Positions 9,195 to 18,114 of a DNA stretch of 64,000 bases are shown piece by piece. Position 1 is the first letter of the stretch; each line of letters begins with the position of its first letter. A program made the position numbers and the translations under genes. The DNA comes from CAVVYA01 sp963752345. GTDB lineage: Bacteria > Pseudomonadota > Alphaproteobacteria > SMXQ01. Below the pieces are notes generated by a model, which saw only the letters and a list, made by a program, of their open reading frames with translations, was not told where the DNA came from and did no database searches. The stretch covers positions 682,001 to 746,000 of the forward strand of contig CAVVYA010000015.1 of assembly GCA_963752345.1 (NCBI GenBank). Direction: 5' to 3'.

Positions 9195-10232
9195 ATGGCA
9201 TGGACGAGGTTCTGCGCACTTCTCGCGATGTTCACCGGCATCGCGACGGGTGCTGCCGCGGCGGATCCCGTCGCGGATTTTTATAAGGACAAAACGCTCA
9301 CGGTGGTGATCGGCTATCCGGCCGGCGGCGGCTTCGACGCCTACGGGCGGCTCGTGGCCGACCATCTGCCGCGCTTCCTGCCCGGAAAGCCGAAGGCTAC
9401 GATCCAATACATGCCTGGGGCCTCGAGCCTGAAGGCGGTGAGCAACATTTATAATGTGGCACCCCAGGACGGGACCGTCGTCGGCATGGCCGGCATTCAG
9501 ATCGTGTTCAACGCCTTTGTGCGCGGCGAAGTGGGCGATAAGGTCGACGTGATGAAGATCAACTGGATCGGCCGTCTCGCCATGATGGATTCGGTGGCCG
9601 TCATCTGGCACGAAACCGGCGTCAAAAGCGTCGAGGATCTGAAAATCCGCAAGACCCATTTCGGCGGCACCTCCGCGGCGGCCGGCTCGGGATACATACC
9701 CTATGCCATGAACCGCCTGTTCGGTACGCAGATGAACGTCACGCTGGGTTATGGCGGGACGACGGAGCAGTATCTGGCGATCGAGCGTCGCGAGATCGAC
9801 GGCGTGACCAACGCCATCTGGTCGCAGCTCCAGCGTTCCCACCCCGACTGGATCCGCGACAAGAAGATCGTGCCGCTCTTCCAGGACAGCGCCGAGCGCT
9901 ATCCGTTCCTGCCGGACGTGCCGACGATGGTCGAAATGGCCCAGAACGAGGAGCAGCGCAAGGTGCTGCGGCTGATGTCGGTACCCTCCACCTTCGGCCG
10001 GTCCTTCTATGCTGGACCGAGGGTGCCGCCCGAGCGGGTAGCGGCCTTGCGCAAGGCCTTCATGGCGCTGACGGAGGATGACGCGGTCAAGGCCGAGGTC
10101 AAAAAGCTCAACCTGGATGTCTGGCCCATGTCGGGCGAGGGACTGCAAGCCTTCGTGGAGGAGGTCGGCAGCTATCCGAAAGAGCTGTTCGAAGAAACGC
10201 TCAAAATCATCACGCCGGAAAAAGCGCGATAA
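9195..10232 (+). CDS. TctC/Bug-family periplasmic substrate-binding protein (tandem copy 1)
   Basis: The 345-residue protein has a signal peptide ending near GAAAAD (about residue 23). A complete TctC domain follows: VADFYKDK, GYPAGGGFDAYGRL, QYMPGASSLK, WIGRLAMMDS. The ATG has a good ribosome-binding site (gggaggc). It is a tandem paralogue of the next gene, equal in length and sharing long blocks such as NAFVRGEVGD and FGRSFYAGP. The position just after the Rieske gene suggests uptake of the substrate of this pathway. Permease partners are absent. Confidence 0.9.
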   Translation: MAWTRFCALLAMFTGIATGAAAADPVADFYKDKTLTVVIGYPAGGGFDAYGRLVADHLPRFLPGKPKATIQYMPGASSLKAVSNIYNVAPQDGTVVGMAGIQIVFNAFVRGEVGDKVDVMKINWIGRLAMMDSVAVIWHETGVKSVEDLKIRKTHFGGTSAAAGSGYIPYAMNRLFGTQMNVTLGYGGTTEQYLAIERREIDGVTNAIWSQLQRSHPDWIRDKKIVPLFQDSAERYPFLPDVPTMVEMAQNEEQRKVLRLMSVPSTFGRSFYAGPRVPPERVAALRKAFMALTEDDAVKAEVKKLNLDVWPMSGEGLQAFVEEVGSYPKELFEETLKIITPEKAR

Positions 10233-10304
10233 GCGTCCGCCGTCCGGCGGCGGCGGGCGCGGAAAAAACACGGTCGAGCCGTGACAGTATACGGGGAGAA
10301 GGCG

Positions 10305-11342
10305 ATGGCGCAGTTCAAATTATATATGGGCCTGGTGGCGATCGCCGCCGGTCTGTGCACCACGGCGGCGGCCGATCCGATAGAGGACTTCTACAAGGAC
10401 AAGCGCCTGTCCGTGGTCGTCGGCTATCCGGCGGGCGGCGGTTTCGACGCTTATGCGCGCATCGTCAGCGACAACCTCGGGCGCTTCCTGCCCGGCCAGC
10501 CGAAATCGACGGTGCAATATATGCCGGGCGCGGCGGCGCTGAAGTCGGTCAACTATATCTACAACGTCGCGCCTCAAGACGGCACCGTGCTCGGCGTGCC
10601 CAACACCTATCTGACCTTCAACGCCTTTGTGCGCGGCGAAGTCGGCGACGGCGTCGATGTCACCAAGCTCCATTGGATCGGCCGCGTCGCGCCGATGGAC
10701 ATCGTCACGGTCGTGTGGCACGGCACCGGTATCAAGAGTTTCGACGACCTGAAAAGCCAGAAGGTCTTCTTCGGCGGGACGAGCGCCGGCGGCGGCTCGA
10801 CGATCATCCCCTACACGCTGAACCGCATGTTCGGGACCAAGATCGATCTCGCGCTCGGTTACGTGGGCACGACGGACCAGTATCTCGCCATGGAGCGCGG
10901 CGAGATTCACGGCATGAGCAACGCGATCTGGTCGCAGATGCAGCGCTCCCACCCGCATTGGATCGCCGAGAAGAAGGCCATCCCGCTCCTCCAGGACGGC
11001 TATGAGCGGCGCGCCAGCCTGCCCGACGTGCCGACCATCGTCGAACTGGCCCAGAACGAGGAAGATCGCAAGGTGTTGCGCCTCGTGGGCAGCGCATCGG
11101 TGTTCGGCCGTTCGTTCTATGCCGGGCCCAAGGTACCGCCGGAGCGCGTCGCCGCCTTGCGCAAGGCTTTTTCGGCCATGACAAAGGACGAAGCTTTCAC
11201 GGCAATGGCGGCGAAGCTCAATATCGACGTTGATCCCCTCTCGGGCGAGGCACTGCAGGCTACGGTCCAGGAGATCAGCACCTATCCCAAGGCGCTGTTC
11301 GAGCGGACCAACGACCTGACCTCGCCGGAAAAGGATCGCTAG
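10305..11342 (+). CDS. TctC/Bug-family periplasmic substrate-binding protein (tandem copy 2)
   Basis: The 345-residue protein begins at ATG 10305 (ribosome-binding site ggggagaagg). An in-frame GTG at 10281 lacks such a site. A signal peptide (about 1-23) precedes a TctC domain highly similar to the upstream copy: IEDFYKDK, GYPAGGGFDAYARI, MERGEIHGMSN. The pair arose by tandem duplication, and the differences lie mostly outside the ligand loop, so they may bind related acids. A short hairpin terminator follows at 11360, before the FAH gene. Confidence 0.9.
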   Translation: MAQFKLYMGLVAIAAGLCTTAAADPIEDFYKDKRLSVVVGYPAGGGFDAYARIVSDNLGRFLPGQPKSTVQYMPGAAALKSVNYIYNVAPQDGTVLGVPNTYLTFNAFVRGEVGDGVDVTKLHWIGRVAPMDIVTVVWHGTGIKSFDDLKSQKVFFGGTSAGGGSTIIPYTLNRMFGTKIDLALGYVGTTDQYLAMERGEIHGMSNAIWSQMQRSHPHWIAEKKAIPLLQDGYERRASLPDVPTIVELAQNEEDRKVLRLVGSASVFGRSFYAGPKVPPERVAALRKAFSAMTKDEAFTAMAAKLNIDVDPLSGEALQATVQEISTYPKALFERTNDLTSPEKDR

Positions 11343-11359
11343 GATTTCCATTGGTTTTC

Positions 11360-11379
11360 GCCGCCGCCCGGCGGCTTTT
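11360..11379 (+). terminator. Rho-independent terminator-like hairpin
   Basis: A six-base-pair GC stem (GCCGCC at 11360-11365 pairing with GGCGGC at 11370-11375) with a four-base loop is followed by TTTT. It lies between the tandem TctC gene and the FAH gene, only 20 bases before the latter's start, so it may attenuate rather than end transcription. Confidence 0.6.
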
Positions 11380-11398
11380 GGATTGGGAGACATAAAGA

Positions 11399-12293
11399 AT
11401 GCGTCTGGTTGTGTTCAACGATTTCCGCATCGGCGTTCTCGAGGATGACTCGGTGCGCGACGTCAGCCGGGCCGTGCCGAAATGGGAAAGCGACGATGCG
11501 CGCGCCATGAATCGGCTGATCGCCGGCTGGGCCACCCTGCGCGCACCGATCACGGAAGAGGCGAAGAAGGCCAAGCCGGTGCCGCTCGCCGAGGTCAGCC
11601 TCAAGGCGCCGGTGCCGGCGCCGACCCATCTGCTCGCCGCGCCGTCGAACTACAAAGCGCACAGCGAGGAGATGCGCACGGGCGCGGCCGGTGTTCATGT
11701 CAGCGAGGATAAGAAGAGCAAGCGGCAGACCGCCGAGGAGCTCGGCTTCTTCATGAAGGCGGTCGGCTCCATCACCGGTCCGCACGACCCGATCGAGTTG
11801 CCGCTCAAGACCTATCCGACGCGGCGCTTCGATCACGAAGGCGAGATCGCGTTCGTGGTCGGCAAATACGCCAAGGGCGTCTCGCCGGACAAGGCGATGG
11901 ACTACATCTTCGGCTACACCATGATGATCGACGCCACCATGCGCAATTCCGCCGAGCGCTCGGAAGAGCGGGTGCAGCGCAAGTCCTTCGCCTCGTTCAG
12001 CCCGATGGGTCCCTGCGTGGTGACGGCGGACGAGGCGGGCCGCTGGCAAGACCTCAACGTCAAGACTGTTCCTGAATGGCGAGCAGCGTCAGGATGCGCG
12101 GGCCACCGACATGATCGTCGATATTCCCAACCTGCTGTCGCGCGCCTCACACGTCATGCCGCTGCTGCCGGGCGACGTCTACACGACCGGTAGCCCCGCG
12201 GGGGTCAGCCCGATTTCCGTCGGCGACACGGTCGTGGTCGAAGGCCGCGGGATTGGCAGCATGAAGCTATCGGTCGTCGAACGCGGCTGGTGA
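11399..12293 (+). pseudogene. Fumarylacetoacetate hydrolase-family protein (copy 1), one frameshift
   Basis: FAH-family enzymes hydrolyse or decarboxylate ring-fission products. The divalent-metal ligands are visible as the two Glu residues of FDHEGEIAFVVG (about residues 143-154) and the Asp of IDATMR near residue 178. The C-terminal GDVYTTGSPAGVSPI motif is also typical. One extra A at 12065 (AAG-A-CTG) shifts the frame. Removing it gives 297 residues, identical in corrected length to copy 2 at 46695 and very similar in sequence. The position behind the Rieske/TctC run fits hydrolysis of the cleavage product. Probably functional if the indel is an assembly error. Confidence 0.83.
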
Positions 12294-12487
12294 TCGACCG
12301 AGGTAGATGTGGCGTATCGCGGAACGGGGCAGGGTCTGGCCGACCAACCGATGAGAATGGAAGGAAGCCCTGGCGCTAAATCCATTCCAGGTGGTCTTCC
12401 GCTTCTCGCCGCCGTTCTCGCCGGGCAACCGCCGAGACGGAATCCGAGATGACCAGTACCGTCATGAGAAATGAGGACGAGATCGCA

Positions 12488-13627
12488 ATGAGTGACATGA
12501 AGATAGCGGAAGCGCCGGCGGAGCCGCTCGAGAACTTTGTCATCGAAGATGCCTATGAGGCCTGGCAGCAGCGCGAGGGCGTGCGGGTCATTCGCGATTT
12601 CGCGTTCGACGATCTGTGCAAGGTGGAGCTCAGCCCTTGGCCGCGCAAGGGCGGCGCCGGCGCCATTATCAACATCCCCAACGATTGCCTGCTCAACGAC
12701 GCCCATCTGGTCGAAATCGCCCCGGGCGGGCAGTCCGAGCCGGAGCGGCACATGTATGAGGAGGATGTCTACGTGTTGTCCGGCCGCGGCGCGACCCGGA
12801 TCTGGCTCGACGGGCAAAAGCCGGAGTCGTTCGAGTGGACGGCCGGCAGCTTGTTCTCGATCCCTTTGAACGCCTGGTATCAGCATTTCTGCGTGAGCAG
12901 CGAGCCGGCACGCTACATCGCGGTCACCGGCGCGCCACCAATGATGCGGCGCGTGCGCGACGACGATTTCATCTTCAACAATCCCTTCCAATTCACCAGC
13001 CGCTACAGCGGCAGCGGGCACTTCGCCGGCGGCAAGCTCTACAACCGCCGGGTGTGGCAGACCAACTTCGTGCCGAACGCGCCCAACATGCCGCTGTTCG
13101 GCTGGAAGGAGCGCGGTGCTGGCGGCATCAACGTCATGCTGGAGATGGCCGGGAATTCGCAGAAGGCGCACATCTCCGAGTTTCCGATCGGCACTTACAA
13201 GAAGGCCCATCGCCACGGGCCGGGCGCCCATCTGCTCGTCTTGAGCGGCGTGGGCTTTTCGCTGTTGTGGACCAAGGAGGACATGTCGGACCTCCGCAGG
13301 TGCGATTGGAAGGCCGGCGGTATGGTGGTCATACCCAGCGACAACTGCTTCCATCAGCATTTCAACACCGGCGCCACGCGCGCCCGTTATCTGGCCCTGC
13401 GCCCCGGCAACTTGGGCCTCTATCCGCCGAACAGCGGCAGCAACGGACGGATGGCCGACGTCAGCATCAAAGAGGGCGGCCAGCAGCGCGAGTATGAGGA
13501 CGAAGACCCGCGCATCCATGAGATCTTCGAGGCTGAGCTGGCCAAGCACGGCGCGACCTGCCGCATGAAGGCCTTCGTGCCGTGGTGTCACGGCGAAGTC
13601 GGCCCCACCAATGAGCGCGACACTTAA
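12488..13627 (+). CDS. Bicupin domain protein, possible ring-cleavage dioxygenase
   Basis: The roughly 379-residue protein contains two cupin domains. The first has a degenerate metal motif (PERHMYEEDVYVLSG). The second is better conserved (KKAHRHGPGAHLLVLSG and a late CFHQHFN), so the C-terminal cupin is the likely metal site. It differs from the gentisate dioxygenase-like bicupins elsewhere in the window and forms its own subtype. I chose ATG 12488 because gagga precedes it; ATG 12449 in the same frame is an alternative. The gene ends at a strong terminator and converges on an EutA-like gene. Exact reaction unknown. Confidence 0.75.
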   Translation: MSDMKIAEAPAEPLENFVIEDAYEAWQQREGVRVIRDFAFDDLCKVELSPWPRKGGAGAIINIPNDCLLNDAHLVEIAPGGQSEPERHMYEEDVYVLSGRGATRIWLDGQKPESFEWTAGSLFSIPLNAWYQHFCVSSEPARYIAVTGAPPMMRRVRDDDFIFNNPFQFTSRYSGSGHFAGGKLYNRRVWQTNFVPNAPNMPLFGWKERGAGGINVMLEMAGNSQKAHISEFPIGTYKKAHRHGPGAHLLVLSGVGFSLLWTKEDMSDLRRCDWKAGGMVVIPSDNCFHQHFNTGATRARYLALRPGNLGLYPPNSGSNGRMADVSIKEGGQQREYEDEDPRIHEIFEAELAKHGATCRMKAFVPWCHGEVGPTNERDT

Positions 13628-13637
13628 GAGGCATAAG

Positions 13638-13670
13638 CGACCGGTGGAGCGCGGCTCCCACCGGTCGTTT
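13638..13670 (+). terminator. Strong intrinsic terminator between convergent genes
   Basis: A long stem formed by CGACCGGTGGAGC at 13638-13650 and its near-perfect complement ending at 13667 (one bulged C) is followed by TTT. It lies directly after the bicupin stop and before the end of the convergent EutA-like gene. Confidence 0.75.
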
Positions 13671-13723
13671 CACGGCGCTCTCCGACGGGCCAGGCGGGTG
13701 GATTTTAAATCCGGCGGCGCGGT

Positions 13724-15244
13724 TTAACCCTCGAAGACCAGCGACTTGACCACGACGGGGATGGCCTCGACCGACTCGATGATCTGGCCCAGGTCGACGA
13801 AGTTGAATTCGCCGACATGGATGCCATCCACCACGATGACATCCTGCGCGACATTCTCTTCATCCTTGAGCATCGAGCCGACAAGCCCCGCGACATCCGA
13901 AGACAGGATGATGGTCCAGGGATGATCCACTATGGGCTGCAGCGCCTGCACGATGCCGCTGCAAATCGCCTTGATCGAAGAGCGATTGGGAATGACCGGG
14001 CCGAGCAGCGCCAGGGCGACGGGACGGCTGACGTCCTGCGGTGCAATGTCCAGGCGCTCGAAACCGCGCATGATCACATCTTTGACGGCTGAGCCGGTCA
14101 GCTCGGCGGCATCCGCTGGCAGGTAGGCCGGCACCACCTGAAGGTCCAACCGCGGCAGCAAGCCGTCGCGAGAGACGAATATCGTGCTGCTGGAGAGCTG
14201 GATCGTGTATTGCGAGGCGCCGATGACAGTGGCCCGGATGCACTCCAGGCTGCCCGCCAGGGGTATATCGAGCATCGGGATACGACGGCGGACGGCGGCG
14301 CCGAGGAGCGGCCCGAGGTCGCCATAGTCCTGCTGATCGAGATCATAGATGTATTCGCTGACGCCGCCCGAAAAGCTGATCTCCGTAATGGGGCCCCGGT
14401 GTTGCAGCGGCCCGGAGATGACCAGGCCCCGGGCGAGCGGCGACAACGGCTTTCGCCGCATGGCTTCATAGAGGATGTCCGCCAGCTTTTCGGCGATGAC
14501 CGTCTTCTGGTCCTCGCCGATGATGTCGCCGATGGCGATATCATAGCCGCACGCCCGCGCCACCGCGCGGCCGGCGGCTTCCGTGCGGATCACGCGACTT
14601 TCGCTGTCCCAGGCGATCAATCGGGCGCCGACGTTGACGGCCATCGTCTCGGTGACGGCGCCGGATTGCACCAAGGCCAATTTCGAGGTGCCGCCGCCGA
14701 TGTCGACATTCAGGCCGATGCCCTTGTGCCGCTGCGATCGCGCGGCCGCGCCGGACCCGTGGGCGCCGAGGATCGCCTCGAGATTCGGGCCGGCCGTGGC
14801 GCAGACGAAATTGCCGCCCTGCTCCGCCAGCATCCGGATAATGGCTTCCGAGTTGTTCTTGCGGACGGCTTCGCCGGTGCAGATGACCGCGCCGGTATCG
14901 ACAGTCTCCGGCGCAATATCGGCCTCTTCGTAGCTGCGCTTCACGAATGAGGCCAGCATGCCGGTATCGATGGTGTCCGGGTCGGAATAGGGGGTCAGCA
15001 GGATCGGGGATCGGTAAAGAACCTGGCGATGGACGACCTCGAACTCGCTGGACATCTCTCTGCTGCGGCGCCGCATGACGAGCCTGGAGAACATGAGATG
15101 CGACGTCGATGACCCGATATCGACTCCCACGCTGGTCAGACGCAACCAGTCCGGGTTGGTCGGATAGCCGTCCTCGGCGGTCGGGCCAAACACGGTTTCG
15201 CCGTCATCTCCATAGTGACCGTGCTCAAAGGGGTCGTCATGCAT
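13724..15244 (-). CDS. EutA-like reactivating-factor ATPase (copy 1)
   Basis: The 506-residue protein matches the EutA family, actin/Hsp70-fold ATPases that reactivate B12-dependent ethanolamine ammonia-lyase. It shows the phosphate-1 motif GVDIGSSTSHL (residues 40-50), phosphate-2 NVDIGGGTSKLAL, the adenosine motif FSGGVSEYIY and the family C-terminus VVVKSLVFEG. It has a short His-containing N-terminal extension (EHGHY). No eutBC, cobalamin or microcompartment gene is in the window. Instead it converges on a bicupin, as the second EutA copy (35558) follows bicupins. A role in reactivating a different enzyme is inference. The start ATG has only a weak ribosome-binding site. Confidence 0.82.
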   Translation of the reverse strand: MHDDPFEHGHYGDDGETVFGPTAEDGYPTNPDWLRLTSVGVDIGSSTSHLMFSRLVMRRRSREMSSEFEVVHRQVLYRSPILLTPYSDPDTIDTGMLASFVKRSYEEADIAPETVDTGAVICTGEAVRKNNSEAIIRMLAEQGGNFVCATAGPNLEAILGAHGSGAAARSQRHKGIGLNVDIGGGTSKLALVQSGAVTETMAVNVGARLIAWDSESRVIRTEAAGRAVARACGYDIAIGDIIGEDQKTVIAEKLADILYEAMRRKPLSPLARGLVISGPLQHRGPITEISFSGGVSEYIYDLDQQDYGDLGPLLGAAVRRRIPMLDIPLAGSLECIRATVIGASQYTIQLSSSTIFVSRDGLLPRLDLQVVPAYLPADAAELTGSAVKDVIMRGFERLDIAPQDVSRPVALALLGPVIPNRSSIKAICSGIVQALQPIVDHPWTIILSSDVAGLVGSMLKDEENVAQDVIVVDGIHVGEFNFVDLGQIIESVEAIPVVVKSLVFEG

Positions 15245-15813
15245 GGGGCATCAGGCGCATTAGTTTGCCAACACTTCCTTCATGGAAAGGCGGACTTCTT
15301 CCTTCGTCGTCGAGCTTGGCCGCGGCCGGGTATGGCCCCGATCGAACGCGGCAACGAGGCCCAATCCAGCCGACATTCTCGTCGGCTTTCAGCATTGCGA
15401 GCGCCATCATCGACAGCCCTGCCATTGGTTCTACCAACGATTGGCATCACGCGCAGCTAGGGTTTCCACGCCGTCCCGCAAAATCGTCAAAACGCGGACA
15501 AACCCGGCGGCGGGTGCTGCGATCAGGGTCGGATCTGGGTCGCGCGCCCGATGTTCCTGCGTCTCCGCCATCGCAGCTTTGTCTGCCTCGGCTGCGATAG
15601 CCAACAGAGACGGCGTCCGCTCGGGAAGGAATGGCTGGGGGGGCAGTGCGGAGCGCATTACGCCCCCGTGAATGGTCTTTGGGCCCGCGCAACTGCGCGG
15701 CGACCTGACGGCGGCTGATGGTCGAAGCGGCGCCGGCATGGCCGGGCGTGACAGGACACGAGCCAGCACGCTAACCTGAGGCACGCCACATCGGCGCCCG
15801 CAGCAGGTTGACG
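15245..15813. other. Intergenic region with partial dispersed repeat
   Basis: I see no convincing gene between EutA and the LysR gene. At about 15600-15655 there is a partial copy of the dispersed repeat found complete at 24574 and 45990, recognisable by CAGAGACGG, GAAGGAATGGCTG and GCAGTGCGGAGCG. Open frames on the reverse strand here (for example 15431-15784) read through the repeat and are probably spurious. Confidence 0.5.
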
Positions 15814-16782
15814 ATGGACCGCCTCAAGATAATCGAAACCTTCGTGCAGATCGTGAAATCGGGCAGCCTGTCGGCGGCGGCCGGTGAACTCGGCATGTCG
15901 CGCGCCCTGGTTAGCCGCCACCTTCAGCAACTGGAGGAGCATCTCGGCGCCAAGCTGTTCAATCGCACCACGCGCAAGCTCTCCTTGACCGAGGTCGGCG
16001 CCGAATACTTCGGCTTCTGCACCACGATGCTCGCCGAGTTCGAGGAGGAGGAGAGCGCCATCGCGCGGCTGCAGAAAGAACCGCGCGGCACGCTCAAGAT
16101 CGGCGCTTCGATGGCGTTCGGAAACCTCTACCTCGGGCCGCTCGTGGCGGAGTTCATCAAGCTCTATCCCGAGATCCGCATGTCGTTCGTTCTCAGCGAC
16201 CGGCCGATCACGCCGTTCGATGTCGTGGAAAAAGGCTACGATCTGGCGATCTGTCTGCATCGCATCGAAGATTCGACGATTGTCGCGCGCAAGATCGGCG
16301 AGGTGGTCTGGGTGGCCTGTGCCGCGCCGTCTTATCTGCGGCAGCACGGCACGCCCCAGACCCCCGACGAGCTGCGCACCCATGCCAGGCTCGTTCACCG
16401 CAGCATCGCGCCGAACGGTGTTTGGCATTTCGACGGTCCCGGCGGTCCCTGGCACATCCGGACGGAGGCCTTGCTGACGACCAATAGCGTGATCGCGCTG
16501 CGCTCCGCCGTGCTCGCGGAGGCGGGCATCGCGCTCTTGCCGACCTACTGCATCGGCGAGGACCTGCGGACGGGACGAATGAAGCAGGTGCTGCCCGATT
16601 ACATGGTCGAGAGCCGTCCGATCTACGTGCTCTATGGCCAGAGCACCTATGTGCAGCGCAAGGTGCGGCTGTTCGTGGACTTCCTCGAGGAGCGGATGCA
16701 GGGGATGCTTCCGGCCGCGCCCGGCGCGATGTCGATGGGCGGCAAACCCGTCGGGCCGCCCCGGATTGTCAAAAAAAGCTGA
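15814..16782 (+). CDS. LysR-family transcriptional regulator
   Basis: The 322-residue protein has an N-terminal winged helix-turn-helix (about residues 1-60, with SAAAGELGMSRALVSRHLQQLE) and a substrate-binding-like effector domain from about residue 88 (GTLKIGASMAFGNLYLGPL). I chose ATG 15814 (agcagg upstream) rather than TTG 15808. It lies upstream of, and in the same direction as, a TctC/TauD/amidohydrolase/dehydrogenase run beginning at 17045, which it probably regulates. The effector is unknown. Confidence 0.88.
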   Translation: MDRLKIIETFVQIVKSGSLSAAAGELGMSRALVSRHLQQLEEHLGAKLFNRTTRKLSLTEVGAEYFGFCTTMLAEFEEEESAIARLQKEPRGTLKIGASMAFGNLYLGPLVAEFIKLYPEIRMSFVLSDRPITPFDVVEKGYDLAICLHRIEDSTIVARKIGEVVWVACAAPSYLRQHGTPQTPDELRTHARLVHRSIAPNGVWHFDGPGGPWHIRTEALLTTNSVIALRSAVLAEAGIALLPTYCIGEDLRTGRMKQVLPDYMVESRPIYVLYGQSTYVQRKVRLFVDFLEERMQGMLPAAPGAMSMGGKPVGPPRIVKKS

Positions 16783-17044
16783 ATTATCTTGTGCAAACTA
16801 TCGGCTTATCATCGGCTGGTGGTTAAACCACGATAAGCGCGCCGTGCCGCCCGCCCGCAAGGGTCGGAGGAAATGTCCGCACGGCCGCATTGTGTCATTC
16901 CGACAAGTCGTTGCAGCTTACAATGCCGTGCCGAAACGAAACGCGAGCGCCAAGTTCGCGAAACAGGGAAGTCCCGCCGGAAGGCCGCCCCACGCGAACA
17001 ACAGCGGAGGCGCAAAAGGGGACAGCAAACGGGAGGGGAAACGC

Positions 17045-18082
17045 ATGGCCGTGGCGCGAGAGCTGAGAAGCATGTTTTCCATGATGGCCGTTGCCGTAAC
17101 GGCATTGGGCGCCGGCCCCGCGGCGGCCCAGACCACGGGAGACCTCTTCAAGGGCAAGACGATCACCGTCACCATCGGCTTCGCGCCTGGCGGAAACTAT
17201 GATTTCGTCGGCCGCCTGGTGGCGCGCCATATCGGCAGGCAACTGCCGGGCAATCCGAGCGGCGTCGCCGTCAACATGCCGGGCGCAGGCAGCTTCCGGG
17301 CCGCGAATTATCTCTATTCCTCCGCGCCGAAGGACGGCACCGCGCTCGGCATCATGTCATCGGCCCTGGCCATCGAGGAAGCGCTCGGCACCTCGGGCGT
17401 CGCGTATAAATCCGCCGAGTTCAATTGGATCGGTCGCGTCAGCCTGATTCTCCAGGTCCTTGCGACGCTGGAGCCGGCGAAGGCCAAGACCATCGAAGAG
17501 GTCATGAAATATGAAACGCCGGTTGGCGGTACCGGCGCCGGATCGCCGTCCGAGGGTTACCCCAAGCTGCTCAATGGGGTGCTCGGCACCAAGTTCAAGG
17601 TGGTGAGCGGCTATCGCTCGTCGGCCGATACCATGCTGGCCATGGAGCGCGGCGAGATCGACGGCAGCCTGCCGTCGTGGAACACGGTCAAGCGATCGAA
17701 GCCGGACTGGATCGCCGACAAAAAGATCCATCCTCTGGTGCAATGGGTGTTGCAGCGCCATCCGGATTTGCCGAACACGCCCACCTCGGTCGAACTGGGC
17801 AAGACCCAGGCGGACCGCGATGTGCTGGCCTTCTATACCAGCGGCGAGGAACTCGGCCGTTCGATCCTGGCGCCTCCGGGCATGGCGCCCGACCGTGTCA
17901 AGCTGGTCCGGGGTGCGTTCGATGCCATGCTCAAGGACCGCGACTTTCTCGACGAGGTCGAGAAGACCAGGCTCGAATTCAACCCGCTCAGTGGTGAAAA
18001 ACTTCAGCAGGTGGTGGCGGATGCGGCCGCGACGCCGCGGCCGATCATCGATCGGGCGAGAGCGCTGCTCGGCGCGGACTGA
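17045..18082 (+). CDS. TctC/Bug-family periplasmic substrate-binding protein
   Basis: A 345-residue exported protein. The signal peptide is about residues 1-28 (cleavage near AAAQT). The TctC domain shows GFAPGGNYDFVGRL, NMPGAGSFRAANYLY and MERGEIDGSLPSW. The ATG is preceded by gggagggg. Earlier in-frame starts run back into the LysR gene and are unlikely. It opens the run TctC, TauD-like dioxygenase, amidohydrolase, alcohol dehydrogenase, TctC, so it may supply the substrate for those enzymes. Permease genes are absent. Confidence 0.9.
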   Translation: MAVARELRSMFSMMAVAVTALGAGPAAAQTTGDLFKGKTITVTIGFAPGGNYDFVGRLVARHIGRQLPGNPSGVAVNMPGAGSFRAANYLYSSAPKDGTALGIMSSALAIEEALGTSGVAYKSAEFNWIGRVSLILQVLATLEPAKAKTIEEVMKYETPVGGTGAGSPSEGYPKLLNGVLGTKFKVVSGYRSSADTMLAMERGEIDGSLPSWNTVKRSKPDWIADKKIHPLVQWVLQRHPDLPNTPTSVELGKTQADRDVLAFYTSGEELGRSILAPPGMAPDRVKLVRGAFDAMLKDRDFLDEVEKTRLEFNPLSGEKLQQVVADAAATPRPIIDRARALLGAD

Positions 18083-18114
18083 GTAAGCTTAAGTATGAGG
18101 AGTGAGAAACAAGG

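Noticed and set aside
13724..15244. Ethanolamine utilisation operon
   Set aside because: Only the EutA-like gene is present. No EutBC, EutR, shell protein or aldehyde dehydrogenase gene accompanies it.
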